The translations under genes and the position numbers were made by a program. Of a stretch of DNA of 64,000 nt, positions 35,262-44,794 are shown piece after piece. Each line of letters begins with the position of its first letter. Positions within the stretch are counted from its first letter, which is position 1. This stretch comes from Sarocladium kiliense. Its lineage: Eukaryota > Ascomycota > Sordariomycetes > Hypocreales > Sarocladiaceae. A model generated the notes under the pieces. That model had not been told where the DNA came from. It did no database searches and saw nothing but the letters and a program-made list of their open reading frames with translations. The DNA lies in contig JAUZTG010000020.1 in the NCBI GenBank assembly GCA_030734395.1, forward strand, positions 1,426,001-1,490,000, given 5' to 3'.

Positions 35262-36709
35262 TTAAGCCTCCGCAGGAATGGGCCGCTTCGGGATGTCCTT
35301 CAAGATAGCACTACCCTCGGCGTAGTCTTCCACGCGACCCTCCTGATCCCACAGCGCAGCCAGGACCTGTCTTTCGCCCTCCCAAGGCCGCCTTGAATGC
35401 ATGACTGCGAAGTTCTAAAGGTCTGGTCAGTGCAGTTCCACGGTGAGATCTTGTGTAGACAAAATGTCCAAATGTCCACCAAGCGCATATTATCACTTAC
35501 ATCTAGGAGAACTAGGTCGCCTTTTTGCCACTTCACCAGCACTTGATTCGACTCGGCGAGCTTCAGCGCTAGGTCTAGATACTTCTTCTCAATCACCTCA
35601 CCGTCACCATATAGCGGCGGCGGGTGGTAAGAATCATCGTCGCCGCGGAAGGGAGGTTCTGTTGCGCCGTGATGTGTGCTCCGACCCCAGGCGCTCGTGA
35701 CGTTGCCAAACCACGTCGGCAAGCCTGTCTCCTTGTGAATCCGGATCACTATGTTTTCACATATGTTACTATCTGCCTCCCCAAACGCAAGTCTTACTGT
35801 CGGGTTCACGTACCTGGGACCGTGTGGGTTACGGTAAGACTGCCATCGTCATGCCACTCGAAGTTGTTACTGTGCCTCCGCACCTCATCCTCGATCTTAG
35901 CCTTCGCAGTGGCCTCGTCATCCGTCGGCAGGATAGTGCGGCCATAGGCACCGTAAACGCTTGTGCCGGTCGTGGAAACAACATTCTCCTTGCCGTATCG
36001 GTAGATATATCGGATGCCCTTCTTCAGCGCTTTGTCGAAGAATTCGGGGGCTTGTCGTTTTAATTCAGCAGCGAGCTGGATACTAGAGTTCACGGGAGTT
36101 TCGCCGCCTGTGCTCATTTTAGTCTGTTAGCACACTATTGCTAGCAAGCCGAAAGAAGACATAGGATGTCTCATGAACATGAAGCCGTTTACGTACCTTC
36201 GTCGGCCGGCACCAGAGCAGAGAACGTCAACCAGGCAGGGTTGATTGTTGACCAGCCATATTCGTTATGAGGCCAGATGGGCAGCTCTGGAGGACTAAAG
36301 TGATAAGCAATTATCAGCTTCTGACGCCGTAAGCATGGACCCGACTTGGCCCAACATACCCTTCATTTGCCGTCTTGACGTTTTTCGCCAGTACTGTCCG
36401 CATCGGCGGTCTTCCCACCTCCTCATGGCCAGCAAAGCCGAAGGCATGGGCGAGATCGCTGTAGTCCTGGGGCGTGTGGATGGGGAGGCCACGGATGAGC
36501 ACCGCACCTCCGTGCTGGCGGACAAGCCGGAACAAGTCTCCAGAGGTTGTGAGCTCCTTCAGCGCAGCGACATAGTCTGAAAGAGCAGCTGGCGATGAGG
36601 CCTTTGTCTCGAGAGCTAGAGGGAATGACGCTTCCCAGTCGAAGCCGAGGGACTTTGTGCTTTTCTGGCCGTCGAATGCGAACGGCTCGAAGGTGATGAC
36701 GGGCGCCAT
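35262..36709 (-). CDS. TauD/TfdA-like Fe(II)/2-oxoglutarate dioxygenase
   Basis: This is a non-heme iron oxygenase of the TauD/TfdA (clavaminate-synthase-like) fold; the substrate is not evident. Five exons (36709-36360, 36294-36197, 36107-35814, 35748-35501, 35414-35262) give 380 residues, all in phase. The metal triad is complete: His126 and Glu128 in WPHNEYGW (HxE in place of the commoner HxD), and distal His336 in NFAVMHSRRPW. An Arg just after His336 is placed to bind 2-oxoglutarate. The motif QHGGAVLIRGLP near 65-80 is typical of the family. It converges on the acyl-CoA ligase gene (253 nt between stops) and is divergent from the MFS gene, sharing a 959-bp promoter with it. That arrangement suggests, but does not prove, a shared catabolic or biosynthetic role. 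Confidence 0.9.
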
Positions 36710-37668
36710 TGTAGCGTCGTGCAGCTGAGCTGTCCTCTTCAGGTAAACTATATTGATTCAATGATGCTTAACTCCCGGTTATTGCTGAGAACTATTCAGG
36801 ACTTGATGGGTATAGAGTTTCTCTACTTGACGCCGGATTACACAAAGAGAAGAGGGTGAGTGAAGAATATCCGTTCAACGAGTCATGTCATCGGGCAAAA
36901 ACACAGACGACAACCTCTTCCCAGTGAAAAATAACGCAATAAGCATATTCCTGCGTTTGAATAAGCGAGCATCCGGCCTCGAGGCCGAAGATCGGGACTG
37001 CTATCAGATGATGTCGATGCTAGTGACCTGATTCTGCAGAGGCGACTAGGCGAAGTAAAGGCCGGGTTATCTCCTGGAATGGAAAATGCGATACACACGA
37101 TCAGGAACCCCCAGTTATATCTTACCGCGATAAGCAACGTGCGCTGCACAAGTCTGACATAGTCGACTGCTAGTCGTGATGCTGCTATCCTGGGGTCGGA
37201 TGGCGTGCGAGTCCCTAGCCTTGTCTAAGACCTAGTCCTGCGTGGCCCTGCGTCGGGCCTGCGTCAGCCCTGCCTCAGCCCATTGAAAGACTGCCGTCGC
37301 CCAATCAAGTCCATGATATCCCGTATGGCTTTTCCTTTTCTAAGGAGACACTAACGCTACCGATTATACCGTTCGGTTTTCAATATCCGCTCCGGCCTGC
37401 CTCCGTCTGCGAACCACCTCCGTGGTGGACGCCGTCCGTATAAGTCCCCTCCGATCCGAGGCCGATACTGCAAACCGCGACATGTACGCCTAGCATTGCG
37501 TGATTGCAGAACATGGAGCTATGATAGCAAAGATAAGAGAAACCCTCAAATAAAAAGAAAATCCCCTGTTCTCGCGATGGAGTCTTGGCGGATGTACCGG
37601 ACTGGATATTGTCGCGCAGAACGGTAAATTCATCTGCTTGCGTGTGTTGATAGAACACGTCCTTCGCC
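36710..37668. other. Divergent promoter of the TauD-like and MFS genes
   Basis: 959 bp between two diverging start codons. It contains an 11-bp tandem repeat (37237-37279) and is otherwise unremarkable. No coding region is supported. Confidence 0.6.
37237..37279. promoter_or_regulatory. Four tandem CCTGCGTCRGC-type repeats in a shared promoter
   Basis: Copies at 37237-37246, 37247-37257, 37258-37268 and 37269-37279 share the pattern CCTGCNTSRG with 1-3 differences, an 11-bp period close to one helical turn. They lie about 530 bp from the dioxygenase ATG and 390 bp from the MFS ATG. A same-face, multi-site binding element for a transcription factor is inferred. Confidence 0.4.
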
Positions 37669-39374
37669 ATGGCGCAACCTCAAAATGAGACGCAGGTCTC
37701 GCAAAAGTCCCCAGGGCTCGCATCCGAGAGCGTAGCCGGCCCAGATGAAGCAGCATGGCAGTCAACCGAAAAGTACAACTGGTTCCGCGGCGTCTTCTTC
37801 CAGGCCACCGTCGTCGGCTTCGCAGCCTTCGCAGCACCAGGTCTCTGGAACGCCATGAACTCAGTGGGTGCCGGCGGCCAGCAGACGCCCTATCTCGTCA
37901 TGTAAGCGGGAAAAGATAACACAGCATGAGCCAGAGAAGGATCTTATCACTAACAATGTCACCACAGGGCTGGAAACGCGCTCCTCTTCTCCCTGATGAC
38001 CGTGACCTGCCTCAGCGGCTCCATCATCGCCAACCGCATCGGCCTAAAATATACTCTTGTCATCGGTACGACTGGCTACGTTATCTATTCGGCAGCTCTT
38101 TACACCAATAACCGATACGGTACCGAGTGGTTCATCTACGTAGGCTCCGCCGCTTGCGGTATCACAGCTGGCTTATTCTGGGCGGCCGAAGGTGCCATCA
38201 TGTTATCCTATCCTGAGCCTGCCAGCCGTGGACGATACCTGGCGTACTGGCTGTGCTACCGTAACAGTGGTAGCATCCTCGGCGGAATCATCAACTTGTC
38301 CTTCAACGCCAAGGGCCGCACAGCTGGAAAGTTGGACTGGAGGACTTATATCGTCTTTGTCGTTCTCCGTGAGTTTCTCCTCCCCGAACAGAGAGCCACG
38401 TGATGGCTTGATGAAAGCAGTCAAGAAGACCTGACCGTTTCTCTCTCAGAATGCATTGGCCCTGCTGTGGCTTGCTTGCTCTCCCCCCCCGAAAAGGTTC
38501 GCAGACGGAATGGCACTCGAGTGGCTGAGGTAGAGCGCATCTCGGACCTGCAAGAGATCAAGGCTCTTGGTCGTCTGATGATTCGCAAGGAGCTGATTCT
38601 CCTGTAAGTCAACCGTAGCTTGCCACCCAGGGACCCCTCTCCAATCTAACAACGCGTTGTACAGCACACCTCTTTTCATCTACATCAACTGGTGTCTCCC
38701 GTACATCGGCTCCTACGTCTCGCTATATTTCTCCGTTCGCGCCCGCGCCCTGGCGTCTCTCGTCTCTGCCCTAGCCCAGATCACCGGCACCCTCCTCATG
38801 GGCGTCTTCCTCGATTCACCACGTTTCTCGCTCCGCACACGGGCTGTGAGCGCCTACGTCTTCATCATGAGCCTCATCGGGGGCTGCTGGGTCTGGGGCA
38901 CCATCATCCAGCGGGAGTACACCAACAAGGCCCCAGCTCTCGACTGGACCGACAGCGGCTTCGGCCGTGGTTGGGCGCTGTACATCCTTTGGCAGACTAA
39001 CTGGGCTCTGACATACAACCTTGGCTACTGGATCATCGGCAGTCTAGCCAGGGAGCCGGCTGATGTGCCGAGGTTGAGCAGCTATATTCGGGCTCTTGAG
39101 AGTGCCGGCCAGACGATCTCCTCCGGCATCAGCTCCACGAAAACACCAGTAAGTCAAATGCGACCCCAAAGTCGTGATGTCAGCAGAATGTCTTCTAACA
39201 CAAGCGAAACTTTAGCTCATCACGGCATTGGGCATCAACTTTGGTCTGTGGGGCCTGGCCGTTGTGCCCGCATTCTTCGTGATCCGTCATATCGGCGTAC
39301 AGTACAACGGCTTCTCCAGCCAGAACGAGAGAGAGCGGGTAGAGAAGTCGCAGGAAAAGAAGATCAAGTCGTAG
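37669..39374 (+). CDS. UNC93-like MFS transporter
   Basis: This is a multi-pass membrane transporter of the UNC93-like major facilitator group; the substrate is unknown. Five exons (37669-37901, 37968-38368, 38450-38603, 38665-39148, 39216-39374) give 476 residues. The N-terminal cytosolic tail is polar. The first helix begins at YNWFRGVFFQATVVGFAAF, followed by PGLWNAMNSVGAGGQ, the family's conserved first loop. Ten to twelve hydrophobic segments follow, with the glycine-rich YVGSAACGITAGLFWAAEG and a central basic loop (about 240-262, KVRRRNGTRVAEVER). The C-terminal tail is Lys/Glu-rich. No start-stop anomaly is seen. Its divergent partner is the TauD-like dioxygenase, so import of the substrate or export of the product is a reasonable guess. 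Confidence 0.92.
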
Positions 39375-42300
39375 GCCGTGGAAAAGGTGTCATCAAAACT
39401 TATCCCTGGTCCAGTGGGTCAATCACAAGATCTGCCTCTTGAAGATGACAATAGCAGCTCTGTGACCCACGCCTTGTGTCCCGTGGCCGACTCGAAATTG
39501 ACTGACTACCCGGGACTCGCTTTGACATTGGTAGAAGATCAGTATCAACAAGCTTTCTCAGCTGTAGTCACAAAGATTGAGAGTGCAAGATGGAAACAGC
39601 TTCAATTCTCGACAGATCTAATCGTCAAGTGTCAAAGTGCAAGATGGATGCAGAGTTGAGTCTCCCACTTCAAATAACAAACTTATACTTCTGGGTCCCC
39701 ATACTCAGGTACACGAGGCAATGTAGTATCATACTCCAACCCAACTCATTCTGTTGGCTCGCAATGGCTACCTATGCCTATAACAAGTCGCCACGTCCGG
39801 ATATCCCGCGACCAGCAAGGACTTTAGAAGTGGTCACTGTACGTCAAGTCTCAGATAGACTGTCTCAAATATGTTGTCCTTGGGTGCATCGTTGCTACGT
39901 CGCCCTGATCAACATCCACTACCCTGCACAGCAAAGAAATTCCATCTACGTCTGCATCTACAGGCTGAAGTCGTGGAATAGGACTGTCAGCCGGCTTTGC
40001 AACTTAGCAAACTGTCGAGACACGGCGGTCAGTCGCTGCCTTGGGTTCGGCACAGTAGTCTGGCGGTTTCATGCAGCTTGAACTAAGAGGCAGCTGAACG
40101 AAGCTGCTACTTGATTTGGACTTCGCACTATCGGGGCTTATGCTTTGAGTGTCACATCGCAGATCATCGAACAAGACGGCATTGAGCTGGGGAAGCTCAG
40201 ACTTGGACAAAGCAAAGGCGCAGTAGCCTGAAAACAGCCGAAAAGCTCGAACCCGAGACAGCACAGACTGGCCCAAGACTAGCCAGACGGGAATAATTGG
40301 CTCATCGGAAGACTCACCTGCAACGTCTCGATGCGACTCAGCCACCTCGTCGCAAGGATGATCCCTTTCCGCGTAACAAAAAGCCCGCTGCATAGACTGT
40401 TCGTAGGAAACAAAGCTCCCCTGTCGAGCACGCGCGGGGCCCCTTGCCTGCAGCGGATGGTCGATCCAATAGAACAGGAACTTCCCTGTTGCTGCTGACT
40501 CCGAGTCCCCGAACAGATCAAGGACAGGGGAAGGGCTTGCTATGGAGTCCTTCTGTCAGTGCAACGAACGCCTTGACCACGATGCACAACACCCGCCCGA
40601 AGAACTCTCCGCCCGACGGCTGTGATCGACGAAGGCTAACGAAGGCTCCAACAGCGGCGTCCTGGAAATAGACGCGGCAAGTAAATTGTCTTTTCGGCAG
40701 AATGAATCAACGAGTCAATCCATTTAGGGCCTGCAGGTCACAAGCCGTTGCCACAGGACGTCTCAGGTGTCGACCAGAGATGCCGCACGAGCCATGCAAA
40801 GTGAACCTTGGGGGCAAAAAGTCCAGACTTGAAGGAGCATGTTCTTTTTCGGATGAAGCGAGGTCGAAAGTGGTAACTTCACCGGCGAGCCATTGGTAGG
40901 GGGACCACCGTAAGTCGAAACATGTAGCCGGTCCTTTGGTGGTGTCTGGTGGGTGGGAGGTGACCCCAGCAACCCCTGGGCAAGGGTCTGTTCCAGAAAT
41001 CTTAGAGGGCCCATCCGACGTGAAGGGAACATCGCTTTCGAGGATAAGAACAGAAAGAACCTTAGTGGTGTTATGGTTAATCACACTAATGAGCTGGCTG
41101 TGTTTACGCTGGACGGCAGAAGAAGCACCGAAGGTTGATAACCACATCCGTCGTCCAATTTGCTCTCAGCGTAGCGATAGCGACCGTGCAACCAGATAGG
41201 CTTTTGAGAAAACACAGCATAGAGCGAAATGAGGCTTGAGATTGCGCTGAGGCGTCGATTAGCTCGGGCTTCAAGAGGCTTCAGGCCTAGGAGCCGGGTT
41301 CAGCTCAGACCTGTTCGTCCATCACAGAACAACGCACATCTCTGCCATGATAATGATAAACAATTGCTGGATGCACAAAGCACGGAGACGATTGTGTTTC
41401 TGTCGAAGATGGCTATATATCATCTTCATCCCTGTTGTGATATCGTTGGAGTGCAACATGGGTCACGGCAAACGGCCGGGTGAGACAGAGGTGCCAGGGG
41501 TCTCGGAAAGGTACGATCGAGTGGTCGCTCCAAACCCACGCGACCTGGATTGGGGGCTGTTGGAGCCTGGGCAATTGTGGGCAAGGACCCTATCGGAGTG
41601 GACTCTGGCCTAATTTGGCGGCGATCCGGATCCGCGCCGGTTTGGCTCCAGTGTCCAAGCATCGAGAACAGCAGGTAGCTCGCTGCCAGCACTGCACCCT
41701 GGCCTGGAGAGCCTACCTGGCGGTTGTGGGTAGCACTCGCGGTCTGTGTGTTGTGCTGTGCCTTTTGTGTGTAGTCGAGCCCGTTGGGTGCATGTCGGCC
41801 GTCTTCCGCGAAATGGCGGTTTATACGGTGACGCTTGTAGGGGAGAAGAGGGCTGCACAGAGAGATTACCTATGATGAGCAGAGTTATTAGCGAGAGGCG
41901 AACGGACGCTGGGTGAGATGAATGGCTCATGATAAGACTACCTGATTCGGAGGCAATCTTGTGACGAAGCCTACGAGACTTTGCGAAAGTCTTCAAACTA
42001 CTGTTGACGCAGGCTGTCGGCTATCACTGAGACTTATGACGTCCAGTCGACAGTCTGACGTTAGAAGTCTGTTTGCGAAGAGACGAATATAGCCGTTGTG
42101 GTGGCTGACCAAACTCCCAAAAAGAGAGGAAACGAGCAGCCACCAGGAGAAAACGGTGGATGGTGAAACGACGTGAACAACCCCTGTCTTCCTAGCGCCA
42201 AGGTTTTCTGGTCACGATGCTCCGGAGCACTCGGTGACTGGCCCCCCCCAGCCAGCTCAAAGAAAACGGTGTGATGGGCTGACGTCTGCCCAAACAGGAA

Positions 42301-44794
42301 CAGTATGGTCGAATCATCTTATCCGTCACGAGAGCTGAGAAAATGAAGCCATCGCAGGTAGGCGCCAAGGGCAAATTGCCGAGGCGAAATTAGATGTTCG
42401 TCATGGGCCGCCGACTATTGATTTCTGTCGACGCTTGCTTGACGGTGACGGTGATGGCACCCTGGACGGACGAAGAGCCACGAAGGCCCATCATAGCGGG
42501 TAGAGGGTGACGCACCCGCCTGTCTGGTAGAGGAGGGTGAGTGCATTCCAGAGCAAGAAAATCGGCCGCGGGGAGCCCACATCCTTGACTGACAAAGCGT
42601 GGTATGGGTCCTAGGGTCGCGTGGGCCGAACGATGTGCCGGGCTGGCTGTTGGCTACCTAATTACAGAACGTTCTAAACGGAGAACACGGTGCATGAATA
42701 AGGCCGGGCCCAGACGAAATTGACCTTCCGGTGGTGGCTTGGGACGGAGCTGGAGCTTGGACGTGATTCTTTTCGGCAAGAGTAGCTGAGATTAGGTAAC
42801 GTCACCTTCATGCTGCCAACGGGACGCCAATCGGAGAGAATGTAGCGCAAGAATGACCAGGCGAGACGCGGAGTGGTGTCTCGGTGTGTGCACTGCCACC
42901 AATGCAGAGCTTGAGGATGCTTCAAGTTGAGTGAGTGGTGAGCTATGAAAAGAAACATGGGAGAAGAAAAGAAAAAGCGCATAGAGAAACACGGTGATGA
43001 CCACGATGGCGATGCTGATTCGTGACTGCTGCCACCCTCCTTCTGATGGTGAGGCAACGCCATTGCTTCAGATCTTGGGTAGCAGCGGGAGGGGGTCGCC
43101 GTAGGGGCTGCAGCGGGTTGCGATTGGCCGCAGAGGAGGGTCGCGACGACACCGTACCTGCAGTAGTGCCTGAAGCCGCCACTGTCACAGGCGTCAGGTA
43201 CCTTCTCAGTGGTCACAGGGCAGAGAAGCGACCTGGGCAAGGGGAAAAGGGGTGTTGATGGCCTGAGGCTGATATAGCAAGGGAACGAGGCACGAACCAC
43301 CTCAACACCACACCGTGCCTCAGTCACTGCCAGCGATTTCGTCGTCTGCCACGATGGCAAGGGTGTACCGCCCACTCCTTCTCGTTCTTCCTTGCCAGTT
43401 TGCGCTGCAGCTGAGCCTGTTTCATCGGCTTGGCACACAGCTCGCAAATCTCCCCTCCACCGTGCGCCCACCACCAATCCGTCCCATCGTGAGGCCGAGC
43501 CTCCAAACGAAGACCACCATGGGGATCCGCTTCTCCTGCCCAATTGGTTGATGGCGCAGGCAAGCATTTGCTTCTTTTTTCGTCCATCCTTGCCTGGCCC
43601 CGAGTCAACGACCTGAACCACGCCCACCACCGCTCGCCAGCCCACACGCCGGTGGCTCTTCTCCTCGCTCACAAGGCGCTCTGTCGGCGTTTCGACGCAG
43701 AAGCACAGATCACACACCACGGTGAGTCTGTTTAACATCATATGATAGTAGCCTCTGGACCAGTCATCGACCCGCCCCGTCTCAGGCGCTTCCACCAGCC
43801 AGTGACAATCTGCTAGCCGTTTCTGTCTTCTGACTTTTGCATTAGGACCGTGCCGTGTGAAAGCACATCGTCAACGTATCAGTGCATGCTGCAGCTAGTG
43901 TTGCTGAACCAGATTTGAGACCTTCTACGGCATTGCTCCTCCCGTTCTGCCACAGTCAGCAGGGAGCCGGCTAAGAGCAAGCAGACATGCGCCACAACCT
44001 GGGGTCAAGCAATAATAGTCTCGGTTCTCTTGGGAGGGAATAACATCCGCTCCATCAACGGTTTCTTTCCGAGCGCCACAGCCATTTTCGCTTGAGAATA
44101 CGACCCAATCATCCTAGTATCCCCACCACCAGCCAAGAACATGGGACCCCCCGTCGTTTTGCCCAATTCAGTCTAGAATCTCCTGAAACCAGAGTGGATG
44201 GGTGACAGGGGTTTAACCTCATCCTTCCCGCTTCGGTATGCTTCTTCTCAACTGACGATGTACTGGCGATGGGCCGACGCAGCGCATTGTCCACTAGGAC
44301 TCTTTCGCACGGCCTAGACGACAATCCGTCGCCATGCCCCTGTGCACTGGCTTTCCGACGCCTTCCAGCCGCGCGAGCGGTGTGGTGGGTCTGCGAATCG
44401 GCCCAAAACCCCTGCTCCTAAGAGCTCCGAGCGTCAAGTACCCTCGTGGGTACGATGGTCCATAGGCAGTCCGGACGCAACCACCTCCTGTACAGCCGGC
44501 GGAGAGTCGAGGGTATACTGCAAGAGGCAATCGACTATATAGAAGCTGTCTTGTCCCCGGCTTCTTGTCCATTCCTCTTTTCCACAATCGTCGCTTCCTG
44601 TTCTGTCTTTTTCCAGTAACAGCAGTTCTCTCTTCTATCTGGGATAGTGTCAGAGTCACTCGCTTCCTCTGGCATATCTCACTTTCTTTTATTAACTACA
44701 TCACACATCAAGTGTTTTCCTTGTATCTCTTATTGTATACAACAACCCACACTCGCTACATAGCTTCACAGCACACAACAAAACCAACTTCACA
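39375..44794. other. 5.4-kb gene-poor interval
   Basis: No supported gene, intron structure, transposon terminus or RNA gene is visible. Many overlapping frames of 60-130 codons occur on both strands, and one of 373 codons at 42674-43795 (-), but their products have no domain and change composition repeatedly. The interval ends in the promoter of the CFEM-like gene: a TATA-like element, then long C/T-rich tracts (about 44545-44640) up to the start codon. Decayed transposon DNA cannot be excluded without a search. Confidence 0.5.
44535..44543 (+). promoter_or_regulatory. Candidate TATA element of the CFEM-like gene
   Basis: CTATATAGA lies about 255 nt upstream of the ATG and is followed by C/T-rich sequence, a usual fungal core-promoter pattern for a strongly expressed secreted protein. 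It is supported by position and sequence only. Confidence 0.4.

Noticed and set aside
42674..43795. 373-codon minus-strand frame
   Set aside because: No recognisable domain, changing composition, and overlapping frames of similar quality on the other strand. I cannot support it as a gene without expression data.
39375..44534. Intact transposon or viral insertion
   Set aside because: No transposase, integrase, reverse transcriptase or terminal repeats could be seen by reading the frames.
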